Shown here piece after piece: positions 7,402-14,598 of a DNA stretch of 36,150 nt. A program made the translations under genes and the position numbers. Position 1 is the first letter of the stretch. Each line of letters starts with the position of its first letter. The notes under the pieces are model-generated. The model had not been told where the DNA came from, made no database searches, and was given only the letters and a program-made list of their open reading frames with translations. Source of the stretch: Caldifarciminota bacterium (GTDB lineage: Bacteria; Hydrothermota; Hydrothermia; LBFQ01; DSFT01); assembly GCA_015494735.1 (NCBI GenBank), contig WGAQ01000164.1, forward strand, positions 1 through 36,150. The letters are read 5' to 3'.

Positions 7402-8615
7402 TGGGTATTCAACTGGTGCTGGCCGCTGCCGGTGGTATTACGTACGATGTTCTGGCAATAGTGAGCAGGAAGCCGGGGGCTGATGTCTATATAGTCGCCG
7501 ATGGCAGGAAGGTGGACCGGATAGATACCACCCGCAGCAGGCTCGTCAGGAATAAGATTCTCAGAGAACTGATTACGGGAAGGGATTTGAAGGTGGTTGC
7601 ACTGGAAGGGGTACCGGAAACCAGCAGGGTTTCCATAGTGGTCAGAAGCAGGGGAAGGGAGATAAGCATTCCCATGCCCCGATTCGTGAAACCTCCGATT
7701 ACCGTTCCCTCCGGCTCCCCCATTCAGGTGGAGGTGGAGTTGAAGGGGATGCCCCTGTCGGACTTCGACAATCCCAGGGTTTATCTGATCAGGGCCGATT
7801 CGTCGGGTGAGGCCTTTGCGCTGACGGAGGGGGAGAATGGAAACCTGAGAGGGGAAATCAGGGGGGATTTCCAGCCGGGAACTTACACCATCGCATTCGT
7901 GGTCAATAGCCGGAAATACGATTTCGAGTTGAGGGTTTACAGGAAACTGACCATTCTGTTCCCCCTGAAGTATCGCTTTACATCTGCGGCATCGGGATTC
8001 GAAAATCAGAAGATACATTACTGCCTGGAGGTGGAGAATTCGGAGAATATTTCCAGCGTCAATGCTTCGGTGGATGTGGAAAGGGATGGTATGCCCATCA
8101 TATCCCTGTCCCTGAACGGTCTCGAAAGGTACTGGTGCACCAGTATAGAAGCAGATGCTCCCGGTAAGTATGTGGGACGGATGACGGGAACGGTTCAGGG
8201 TTTCTTCGAGGGGACTCCTGTCGATATCCCCATTCAGGGGGAGGTGGTGGATGAGGTCATCTTCAGATTCGACAGCGCCCGTGTGGAGGAGGACAGGGGG
8301 GTGAAGTACGAGAAGCCCTATAGGGCATGGGTGTATATATCCAGCAGCAATGGGAGTGGTCTTCCCATCAGGGTCCTGGGAGTCGTTATGGATAATGATT
8401 CCATTCAAATCAGTACGGAAGTGGGAAGGGAAGTGATGGTGGAGCAGAGCACTCCTGTGGAGCTCACCATTCTCTTTCCGAAGGGCTCCGACAGGGACGG
8501 AGTATATCCCTTCCGTCTCCTGTTCAGGGATGCCACCGGTGGGAAGAAGTACTTCCTGGACCTGGAACTCCATGCGGGTAAATCCGGGTGGGAGATACTG
8601 AAGGGCAGGAAGTGA
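7398..8615 (+). CDS. Exported beta-rich protein of unknown function
   Basis: The 405-residue product has a hydrophobic N-terminus (IQLVLAAAGGI, 4-14) that could serve as a signal peptide, without a lipobox. The rest is dominated by alternating beta strands with Pro/Gly turns, suggesting several Ig-like sandwich domains: one around 70-175 (IPMPRFVKPPITVPSGSPIQ onward, ending PGTYTIAFVVNSRKYDFEL), one around 180-285 and one around 290-395 (YPFRLLFRDATGGKKYFLDLEL). A pair of Cys residues near 212 and 248 could form a disulfide. No catalytic motif was seen. It is the last gene of the operon and ends 7 nt before the converging PAP2 gene. A surface or periplasmic structural role is a guess. Confidence 0.68.
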   Translation: MMGIQLVLAAAGGITYDVLAIVSRKPGADVYIVADGRKVDRIDTTRSRLVRNKILRELITGRDLKVVALEGVPETSRVSIVVRSRGREISIPMPRFVKPPITVPSGSPIQVEVELKGMPLSDFDNPRVYLIRADSSGEAFALTEGENGNLRGEIRGDFQPGTYTIAFVVNSRKYDFELRVYRKLTILFPLKYRFTSAASGFENQKIHYCLEVENSENISSVNASVDVERDGMPIISLSLNGLERYWCTSIEADAPGKYVGRMTGTVQGFFEGTPVDIPIQGEVVDEVIFRFDSARVEEDRGVKYEKPYRAWVYISSSNGSGLPIRVLGVVMDNDSIQISTEVGREVMVEQSTPVELTILFPKGSDRDGVYPFRLLFRDATGGKKYFLDLELHAGKSGWEILKGRK

Positions 8616-8622
8616 AAATCCT

Positions 8623-9225
8623 CTACCGGGAGCCGATTGCCCAGCCTATGACGCCGCCCAGGGCGGCTCCCATCAGTACATCGGAGAACCAGTGCCTGTC
8701 CTTGTATATGCGTGCCATTGCAACCCCGGTTGCCAGGGAATAGGATATAGCATAGACCGCCGGGCTGCGGAAGTTGGATGATATCACGGATGCGGCGGAG
8801 AATGCCACTATGGTGTGCCCCGATGGGAAGGAGTGGTAATCGTTGTCGAAATTCACGGGGTGAAACGACAGGGGGCCCTCGTTCATGTAGGGCCTGGCCC
8901 TTCCGAAGAGACTCTTCAGGGTGATAACCGTTATCCCGCTTATGACGAAACTCTGCAGTCCCTCTGTGGAAACTTCCGTGAGCTTTTCGTTTCTGGTTAT
9001 CCTGCCCGCGATGTATCCGGCTCCGAATGCCAGTATGTGGTATGTGCCGTCCCCCAGATGGTTTATGGCATCGAAGAATCTGTCGTAATTCTGATGCTGA
9101 AGGGCGAACTGCCGTATGTCATCATCCACAGTCCACATGCTTATGCCCGACAGAAGACCTGCGGCGGAGACGAGAGTGAGTTGCTCAGCGGTTAATCCTA
9201 ATGATGAGTACAGGAGAATGAGCAT
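8623..9225 (-). CDS. PAP2-family membrane phosphatase
   Basis: This 200-residue membrane protein belongs to the PAP2/acid phosphatase superfamily, which removes phosphate from lipid phosphates such as undecaprenyl pyrophosphate or phosphatidic acid. All three signature motifs are present: K104-x6-RP (KSLFGRARP), PSGH at 134-137, and R172-x5-H178-x3-D182 (RIYKDRHWFSD). The usual Ser before the third-motif Arg is Ala. Hydrophobic helices surround the motifs and the N-terminus looks like a signal or first helix. It overlaps the upstream Usp gene by 41 nt, so it is translated from within it. The substrate is not determinable; given the envelope context, undecaprenyl-PP recycling is a reasonable guess. 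Confidence 0.88.
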   Translation of the reverse strand: MLILLYSSLGLTAEQLTLVSAAGLLSGISMWTVDDDIRQFALQHQNYDRFFDAINHLGDGTYHILAFGAGYIAGRITRNEKLTEVSTEGLQSFVISGITVITLKSLFGRARPYMNEGPLSFHPVNFDNDYHSFPSGHTIVAFSAASVISSNFRSPAVYAISYSLATGVAMARIYKDRHWFSDVLMGAALGGVIGWAIGSR

Positions 9226-10006
9226 GGGACGCCACCTTTTCCGCAGTGCTTCCCAGGAACAATTTTTCGAAGAGGTTGTGTCCTCTGTTTCCCAGAATCA
9301 CGATGTCGAATTCTTTCGACTTTTCGATTATACCGGAAGACGCCTTCGGATAGTACTCCACTATGGCTTTCTCCCCCAGGAGATTTTCCAGTTTCTCCTC
9401 TATTTCCCTCTGGATGGCTTCTGGCAGAGGAGTGTCGGACTCTATTACGTGGAGCAGGGTGTAGTCCATTCCCATCTCTGATGCGAATCTCTTTCCCTTC
9501 TCCAGGACCGTTCTGGAATTCTCGGACAGGTCAACGCATATGAGGGCTCTGCTGTAACCCTTCTTCTTCCTCACGAGAAGGAGGTCTCTGTCGGATTTGG
9601 CCACCACCTTCCTGGCGGTGGAGCCTATGAGGAATTCCTCGATCTTCCCCCTGCCCCTGGAGCCCATCAGGATGAGGTCAACCCCCTTCCGCTTCGCATA
9701 CTCTATCACTTCCGCGTACGGGGAGCCCACCACCACGTCCCATCTCACGAATTTTATATCGAAACGGGACTTCAGTTCCTCCACCAGCTTCTTCAAATCC
9801 TCTCTGGTCTCGTTCACTATTTCCTCGAGCAATTCTGCATATATGGCGCTTTCTCCCAGGAGGGAGGAGTACAGGAATGGGGTGTAGGGAACCACGCTCA
9901 GCACGTACACCTCGGCCCCCATCTTTTCGATGATGGGAACAGCATATTCCAGAGCCTGAACCGATTCCTCGGAGAGGTCGGTGGCCCACAGAATCTTCTT
10001 ATACAT
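9185..10006 (-). CDS. Tandem universal stress protein (two Usp domains)
   Basis: The 273-residue cytoplasmic protein contains two UspA domains in series. The first (about 1-147) has the ATP-binding signature G-x2-G-x9-G-S in GSRGRGKIEEFLIGST (115-130); the second (about 152-273) has GNRGHNLFEKLFLGST (239-254). Both halves keep the loop, so both may bind ATP, unlike many tandem proteins where one half is degenerate. It follows the small acidic protein gene by 3 nt and overlaps the PAP2 gene by 41 nt, forming a three-gene unit. Usp proteins are linked to stress survival; the specific signal is unknown. Confidence 0.9.
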   Translation of the reverse strand: MYKKILWATDLSEESVQALEYAVPIIEKMGAEVYVLSVVPYTPFLYSSLLGESAIYAELLEEIVNETREDLKKLVEELKSRFDIKFVRWDVVVGSPYAEVIEYAKRKGVDLILMGSRGRGKIEEFLIGSTARKVVAKSDRDLLLVRKKKGYSRALICVDLSENSRTVLEKGKRFASEMGMDYTLLHVIESDTPLPEAIQREIEEKLENLLGEKAIVEYYPKASSGIIEKSKEFDIVILGNRGHNLFEKLFLGSTAEKVASHAHSPVLIIRINR

Positions 10007-10009
10007 CTA

Positions 10010-10318
10010 CTATTCCTCCTCGAGGCCCTCTTCGAGCCTCTGCTCCATTTCCTCCTTGAACTCCATCAGGTCCTCCATGGGAATATCTGCCTCGAATGCC
10101 ACCTCATCATCGAAGCACGTCAGGTAAAGGGATTCCAGAGCCTCATCGTCGAGCCCTGCTATGATGTCCCCTATGCTCCCATCCACCACGGGGCGCATGA
10201 TGACCGTCACGTATGTCCCCTCGGTTTCATCCACCACGGTTTCGTAATCCACCAGTTCGAATTTCCCCAGCAGTCTGTCGTTTATGAACGTCTTGAGAAC
10301 TTCCTGCAGGTTTTCCAT
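10010..10318 (-). CDS. Small acidic protein of unknown function
   Basis: The 102-residue product is strongly acidic and ends in a Glu-rich tail (EEMEQRLEEGLEEE). It has a predicted alpha/beta core with strands such as TYVTVIMRPVV and YLTCFDDEVAFEAD. I do not recognise a family. The frame stays open to a GTG at 10333, but a TATAAT box lies at 10325-10330 and the ATG at 10318 follows it by 6 nt, so the shorter start is chosen. It is the first gene of a unit with the tandem Usp (3-nt gap) and PAP2 genes. Confidence 0.62.
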   Translation of the reverse strand: MENLQEVLKTFINDRLLGKFELVDYETVVDETEGTYVTVIMRPVVDGSIGDIIAGLDDEALESLYLTCFDDEVAFEADIPMEDLMEFKEEMEQRLEEGLEEE

Positions 10319-10330
10319 GCGAAAATTATA
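10319..10330 (-). promoter_or_regulatory. Leaderless -10 box of the small acidic protein/Usp unit
   Basis: TATAAT (10325-10330 on the minus strand), 6 nt (TTTCGC), ATG. The box would be inside the coding region if the GTG at 10333 were used, which argues for the ATG. Confidence 0.55.
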
Positions 10331-10412
10331 CACCGGATGGATGTGCGGAAGAATACCCGTTCCGTCTTTATCGCATGTTCATCCATCTGCAGGGATGGAA
10401 ATACCGCGCCCT

Positions 10413-10425
10413 TTAAAATTTGCCC
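10413..10425 (+). promoter_or_regulatory. Leaderless -10 box of the AhaH-like gene
   Basis: TTAAAA (10413-10418), TTTGCCC (7 nt), ATG at 10426. It is back to back with the minus-strand promoter at 10319-10330 in a 107-bp divergent region. Confidence 0.5.
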
Positions 10426-10776
10426 ATGGCACACGGCGGGAATCATAAGGAAGTGGTCGAGCAGCTGGAGATCGACAATGTCATTCGTCTGGAGGAAGAG
10501 GAGGCCACGAGAATAATCGAGGAGGCCAAGAGGAGGGCCGAGGAAATCATCAAGGAAGCCCGGGAAGAAGCGAAGAGAATCATAGAGGAGGCCCATATCA
10601 GGGGCCAGAAGGAAGAGGAAGCGCTTAAGGAGAAAGCCGTAAGGGAGATTCAGGAGGAGGCCAGCAATCTTCTGGAAGAGGGGCTGAAGAAGGTGGAGGA
10701 ATTCAGGCAGAAGGCGATGGAGAGCGTCGACAGGGCCAGGAGCCTCGCTGTGGATATGATTCTGGGCAAGAAGTAG
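10426..10776 (+). CDS. Coiled-coil protein resembling V/A-type ATPase subunit H/G
   Basis: This 116-residue protein is almost wholly helical. The run from about 14 to 60 alternates EEA, KRRAEEI and KEAREEA blocks in the hendecad style of the AhaH/V-type ATP synthase peripheral stalk subunit, with a small helical C-terminus (ESVDRARSLAVDMILGKK). Peripheral-stalk subunits of this type link the catalytic head to the membrane motor. No other ATPase subunit is in the window, and the next gene codes for a beta-barrel, so the stalk assignment rests on composition only. A generic coiled coil is the main alternative. The ATG at 10426 is preferred to TTG 10420 because of the promoter spacing. Confidence 0.55.
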   Translation: MAHGGNHKEVVEQLEIDNVIRLEEEEATRIIEEAKRRAEEIIKEAREEAKRIIEEAHIRGQKEEEALKEKAVREIQEEASNLLEEGLKKVEEFRQKAMESVDRARSLAVDMILGKK

Positions 10777-10782
10777 TGGTCT

Positions 10783-13098
10783 GTGCTTATTATCGATACC
10801 CTTCTCCTTCTGGGTGATACTTCCATAGGCTATCCACTTTTCATCTGGAATTCCATAGATGTCATCGGTGCGGTGAAGGTGGTTTACGGAGACAGAGTTG
10901 TACGTCTCTTCCCCCTTCAGGACTCCACCTATGCAATCGTCAGGAGGCTCCACATCTTTTCTCCTTCCGCGGAGCCATTCCGTGCCATTGTGGATAGCAT
11001 GGGGGATGGGCTCGTCTTCGGCGGGAGTGTCATTCTGGGGGTGGGAGTCTCCCGCGCCCTGTCCCAGAGGAGCGGTCTGGTGATAAATGTGGGTGGAAGG
11101 ATGGGGGATGCGAAAGTTGAGGGGGTGTTCAGGGCCCAGAACTTCGACCAGACTTACTACATAAACGACCTCGAGGAAAGTTATCTCCGTCTGGAGAGGA
11201 GGGGAGCCTATATGGAGGCGGGGACTTTCTATCACGGAAAGTACAGGGTGTTCGGAATGAGGGGAGGATATGGGGTTCTGAAGGGCATGTTTGGATACGA
11301 GAGGGCCGTCCTCCGGCGCAGGGAATTCGTTTACGGGGGAAATCCCGTTATTCCCTTTGCATCCATGGGGGAGGAAGTGATGTATGGGACTGTCAGGCTT
11401 ATGGTCAACGGCAGGGTGGTGAAGGAGGGGTGGCGGGTGGATTACGATTCCAGGAGTCTGTATCTGGAGCCGGGGATGGACATTCACCCCGGGGACATCC
11501 TCTCCGTGGAATACAGGTCCCTGTCTTCTGGCGTGAGACGGGATTTCGTTTCCTTTTCCATCGGGCCCGTTTCCTATTACCGCCGTGTGGAGAGTGTACG
11601 TTTTTCGAGCGACAGTTTGAAGAGGGCAACGGCTCCCGGCTACTATCCCTCCTACTACAGGGACACCCTTCGTGGCTCCTATATTCTGGAGGATTCCATC
11701 TTCCGGTACGTGGGGGAGGGCAGGGGACAATACGTGGTTTACTTTTCTCCATTCCCTTCCGGCGATTACGAATATGACCCGCATGGGGATTACTACTACT
11801 TTGTGGGCAGGGGAAGGGGCCATTACATGCCCCTGAAGTACATGAGTCCACCTTCCCGTCAGCAGTACATCTCTTTCGAGGGGGATTCCATGGAGGTCCT
11901 CCTGGCGGAGTACAACCCCAATTACTATCTGTATGGAATGGGCCGGGTGGATGTGGAGGGTTTCGTGTCCCGCAGGTGGGGACGATTGCGCCTCTTCGCT
12001 GTCAGGAAGAGGAGCGATTTGACGGATTTCTCCATGCCCCCCAATCCCATGGGCATTGCTGATGGCACTTTCATCACTTTTACCTTCGATGGTATGGGAT
12101 TCTTCCTCCTGGATTCCCTGTACGGCATCTATCTGGAGAGGAATGGGATGGTGGGGATGTTGTACCGTGGGGGGTGGATGGTGAGCGGGTCGTGGAGGGG
12201 CCGGTTCCATAATCTCTCCATTCGGAGCATCCGGTATTCGGATAGTCTGCGCAATACTGTAAATCTGGAGGCGGGAGGTGAGGTGTATGCCCTTGTAAAA
12301 CTCTTCATTTCGGATGATTCTCTGGATTACGGGGCTGGATTCGGCATAAATCTATCCGGTATCAGGGGAAATGTCCTCTACAATCCGATGAGAAATAGTG
12401 TGGAGGGGGTTCTGGACGTGTCCACAGGTGCCCTTTCCTCCTCCATCGTTCTGAGAAAGGCTCCCACTGTTGCCTATGTGGAGAAATACGTTTTCGTGGG
12501 GGAGGGGATGGGAGATTATTCGTACGATGCTGTTTCCGGCGCATATTACAGGGACCCGGGGGGGAGTTATGCCAGGGTGGCGATTCCCCTGTCCTCCGAT
12601 ACTGCAGGATATCTAATAAGGGGGAATCTCAGTTATCTGTCCGGGGATTTCCATCTGGAGGCGGGAATGGACAGATACTATCGCATTCTGTCCATGGGGT
12701 GGAGGGATTTCGAGGCATCCTACAGGTGGTTTCAGGGGAGCGAGTATGCTACATTTTCCGCAGAGCGGGAGCCCCTGTTCGTGGGTATGGACTACAGAAC
12801 GGAAATAGGGGTAAAACTCTGGGGTCTCGTCGGGAGAAAGCGATTCGCTGCCGGAGGGGGACTGTATCTGGGTGGAACCCCATTCCTCATGGCGAGGATG
12901 GATGGACCCATATCCCTGATGGTGGAGTACAGGTTCTTCGATTTCCCCCCGCACCTTTCTGAAGGTCTCGATATTTTGTCCAATTTCAGCGTTTCAAGAC
13001 AGATGGGAGATTTCTTATTGAACCTGTCAGGAATCCTGAACTACAAAAATGGTAAGGTTTACAAAAATTTATCCGCCCGTGTTTCTCATCAGTTCTGA
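10783..13098 (+). CDS. Large predicted outer-membrane beta-barrel protein
   Basis: The 771-residue product starts with GTG 6 nt after the coiled-coil gene. A short hydrophobic N-terminus (LIIDTLLLLGD) may be a signal sequence but is weak. Residues about 205-245 contain VNGRVVKEGWRVDYDSRSLY followed by PGMDIHPGDILSVEYR, a pattern I know from large surface proteins in which a VNG...DY...G/PGD.I.V.Y module precedes a barrel. From about 260 onward, short amphipathic strands rich in Tyr, Arg and Gly are separated by Asp/Ser/Gly turns, and the protein ends in Phe (SARVSHQF), typical of barrel C-termini recognised by BamA. No TonB box or plug was identified, so the transported substrate is unknown. 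A strand-level prediction would settle the topology. Confidence 0.72.
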   Translation: MLIIDTLLLLGDTSIGYPLFIWNSIDVIGAVKVVYGDRVVRLFPLQDSTYAIVRRLHIFSPSAEPFRAIVDSMGDGLVFGGSVILGVGVSRALSQRSGLVINVGGRMGDAKVEGVFRAQNFDQTYYINDLEESYLRLERRGAYMEAGTFYHGKYRVFGMRGGYGVLKGMFGYERAVLRRREFVYGGNPVIPFASMGEEVMYGTVRLMVNGRVVKEGWRVDYDSRSLYLEPGMDIHPGDILSVEYRSLSSGVRRDFVSFSIGPVSYYRRVESVRFSSDSLKRATAPGYYPSYYRDTLRGSYILEDSIFRYVGEGRGQYVVYFSPFPSGDYEYDPHGDYYYFVGRGRGHYMPLKYMSPPSRQQYISFEGDSMEVLLAEYNPNYYLYGMGRVDVEGFVSRRWGRLRLFAVRKRSDLTDFSMPPNPMGIADGTFITFTFDGMGFFLLDSLYGIYLERNGMVGMLYRGGWMVSGSWRGRFHNLSIRSIRYSDSLRNTVNLEAGGEVYALVKLFISDDSLDYGAGFGINLSGIRGNVLYNPMRNSVEGVLDVSTGALSSSIVLRKAPTVAYVEKYVFVGEGMGDYSYDAVSGAYYRDPGGSYARVAIPLSSDTAGYLIRGNLSYLSGDFHLEAGMDRYYRILSMGWRDFEASYRWFQGSEYATFSAEREPLFVGMDYRTEIGVKLWGLVGRKRFAAGGGLYLGGTPFLMARMDGPISLMVEYRFFDFPPHLSEGLDILSNFSVSRQMGDFLLNLSGILNYKNGKVYKNLSARVSHQF

Positions 13099-13176
13099 GT
13101 TTTTACGGTGCCTCTTTATCTCTCAATTCGGCAATTTCATCAAATCCAGTCTATAAGGGCATTACAGATACCCCCC

Positions 13177-13296
13177 TTGACAAAAACGGCTCCCCACTTG
13201 ACACGAATTCACTTTAGCCTTTAAAATTCATCACCGGATGGAGGGGGATGAAAAAGCCTTACTTTGGAGGAGAAAAAATAAAACAGGAGGTGTACT
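13177..13296 (+). promoter_or_regulatory. HU promoter, leader and ribosome binding site
   Basis: A canonical TTGACA (13198-13203), 17-bp spacer and TTAAAA (13221-13226) predict a start near 13233 and a leader of about 63 nt. A second TTGACA sits at 13177-13182, 21 bp upstream. The leader ends in a strong AGGAGG (13285-13290) 6 nt before the HU ATG. This is one of the few clearly leadered first genes here. The leader also contains a short reading frame (13248-13304). Confidence 0.65.
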
Positions 13297-13304
13297 ATGA
13301 ATAA
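13248..13304 (+). CDS. Possible 18-codon leader peptide overlapping the HU start
   Basis: An ATG at 13248, preceded directly by GGAGGGGG, opens an 18-codon frame (MKKPYFGGEKIKQEVYYE) whose TAA at 13302-13304 lies just inside the HU coding region, an 8-nt overlap in another frame. Ribosomes translating it would cover the HU Shine-Dalgarno. Such a layout could couple or modulate HU translation, but a frame this short can arise by chance. Confidence 0.3.
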   Translation: MKKPYFGGEKIKQEVYYE

Positions 13305-13569
13305 GACAGAACTGGTCGATGCCATTGCGAAGAAGACGGGCCTGACGAAGAAGCAGGCCAAGATGGCCGTGGATGCATTCATAGATGTGGTGAAGGGTGA
13401 GCTGATGCAGGGTGGTAAGGTTCGTCTCATCGGATTCGGAACCTTCGAGGTCAGGAAGAGGGCTGCAAGGAAGGGAATGAATCCCAGGACCAAGAAGCCC
13501 ATCACCATTCCCGCAAGGAAGGTCCCTGCATTCAAGCCTTCCAACGAGTTGAAGAAGTTGATAAAGTAA
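13297..13569 (+). CDS. hup: HU-family DNA-binding protein
   Basis: HU is the small dimeric nucleoid protein that bends DNA with little sequence preference. The 90-residue protein matches the family end to end: MNKTELVDAIAKKTGLTKKQ at the start, the GGKVRLIGFGTFEVRKRAARKG saddle (about 39-60), the arm with NPRTKKPITIPARKVPAF including the intercalating Pro (62-79), and the KPSNELKKLI helix. Length is typical. It is monocistronic, with its own strong promoter and an AGGAGG site, and is followed by two hairpins before the converging flippase-like gene. HU versus IHF subunit cannot be fully separated by eye, but the single gene and the NPRT...IPA arm fit HU. Confidence 0.96.
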   Translation: MNKTELVDAIAKKTGLTKKQAKMAVDAFIDVVKGELMQGGKVRLIGFGTFEVRKRAARKGMNPRTKKPITIPARKVPAFKPSNELKKLIK

Positions 13570-13606
13570 AGAACTTTGAAGTTCTTCTGGAGGGTTTCCC
13601 CCTCCA
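13570..13606. terminator. Pair of hairpins between converging genes
   Basis: AGAACTT (13570-13576) pairs with AAGTTCT (13579-13585), and TGGAGGG (13588-13594) pairs with CCCTCCA (13600-13606) around a TTTCC loop. They lie right after HU and downstream of the converging minus-strand gene. The plus strand lacks a T-tract after the second stem, so this may be a weak or bidirectional terminator, or an mRNA-stabilising 3' end. Confidence 0.45.
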
Positions 13607-13655
13607 TCCATCCCAAAAATTCTCCCCCGGATTCTCTCCTTAAGGGAAATGAGGG

Positions 13656-14597
13656 CTATTGTCTATCCCTTATGGGCTCCAGAAGAAAGAAGATGATACC
13701 CGGAGAGAAGGCCAGGATGGTGGTGAAGTAGTAGATGAGGGAAAGGGCTATCGCTGCCTCCCTCCCAATCTCCTGCCCTATCAGGAAGACGAAGGCCCCC
13801 TCCCGGATGCCTATTCCGCTGAAACTTATGGGAATCATGGTGATGAAGTTGACGGAGGCGGTGATGAAGATGGCCTTTACGGGGTCCAGATGGAAGCCCA
13901 TGGACAGGGCGATGAAATACACGCTCAATCCGAATAAGCTCTGCATGGTCAGGGATATGAGGAAGCACAGGAGGAGGGCGGGCTTGTTTTCCCTGTACAT
14001 GCTGAAAGTCTTCACGAATTTCTCTATCCGCTCCCCCAGTCGGAATGCCTGTATATTGCCGAAGATTTTCAGGGTAATCCGGTCGAAGGTTTCGGAGAGG
14101 AGGAAGAGGAGCGTTATGATAAACCCGGCGAGCACCACCCATATAACCTTCCTGAGGGCTTCCAGTCCCTTTATATCCATGTAGATTCCCACCAGAGCCA
14201 GGAATATGAGGGATGTGAGTCCGATGAACCTGTCCATGAAGATGGATGAGAGGAGCTGTGCCCTCATGTGGCGGTTCTTCTTCTGACCGTAGAGGAACCT
14301 CACCACGTCGGGTCCGGCCCCGGCCGGGAGGATTATGCCCACGGACAGGGCAATCATCACGAATTTGATGGCCTCCCAGATGCTGATATTGAGTCCGTAG
14401 GCCCGGATGAAGACGTACCACCGGATTGCGGATAGGATGAAGGCGGTCATGGCAATCAGGATGGCGGGGATGTAGAGCGGGATATTGATGGAGCGTATAT
14501 AGCCCCACAGTTTATGCAGGTCCACATTGTGAAGAACCAGCCAGAGCAGAAAGACACTTATGCCCAGTTTCAGCAGATTCTCCAGCAGTTTTTTCAC
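13656..14597 (-). CDS. LPG_synthase_TM (UPF0104) membrane protein, flippase-like
   Basis: This 313-residue polytopic protein belongs to the family formed by the membrane half of MprF/lysylphosphatidylglycerol synthase and AglD-like proteins (LPG_synthase_TM). Members are thought to flip or bind lipids or act with glycosyltransferases. Signs are about eight hydrophobic helices, the conserved LPAGAGPDVVRFLY segment (about 95-108; family pattern PxxxGGDxxR), and the ITMIPISFSGIGIREGAFVFL motif near 255-275 (family pattern P.sPGGlGvrE). The start is a GTG whose upstream GAGG overlaps the preceding stop region (TGAGGTG). It is the last gene of the long sdh transcription unit. The soluble aminoacyltransferase domain of MprF is absent. 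Confidence 0.82.
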   Translation of the reverse strand: MKKLLENLLKLGISVFLLWLVLHNVDLHKLWGYIRSINIPLYIPAILIAMTAFILSAIRWYVFIRAYGLNISIWEAIKFVMIALSVGIILPAGAGPDVVRFLYGQKKNRHMRAQLLSSIFMDRFIGLTSLIFLALVGIYMDIKGLEALRKVIWVVLAGFIITLLFLLSETFDRITLKIFGNIQAFRLGERIEKFVKTFSMYRENKPALLLCFLISLTMQSLFGLSVYFIALSMGFHLDPVKAIFITASVNFITMIPISFSGIGIREGAFVFLIGQEIGREAAIALSLIYYFTTILAFSPGIIFFLLEPIRDRQ

Positions 14598-14598
14598 C

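Noticed and set aside
7314..8573. 419-residue open frame on the minus strand
   Set aside because: It is antisense to the beta-rich exported protein gene and has His/Pro-rich low-quality composition; the plus-strand frame is in an overlapping operon.
10282..12210. 642-residue open frame on the minus strand
   Set aside because: It lies opposite the coiled-coil and barrel genes, is rich in His and Pro in a way typical of the antisense of Gly/Tyr/Arg-rich coding sequence, and spans two genes and a promoter region.
13085..13110. Rho-independent terminator after the large barrel gene
   Set aside because: CTCA/TGAG before TTTTT makes only a 4-bp stem and is too weak to call.
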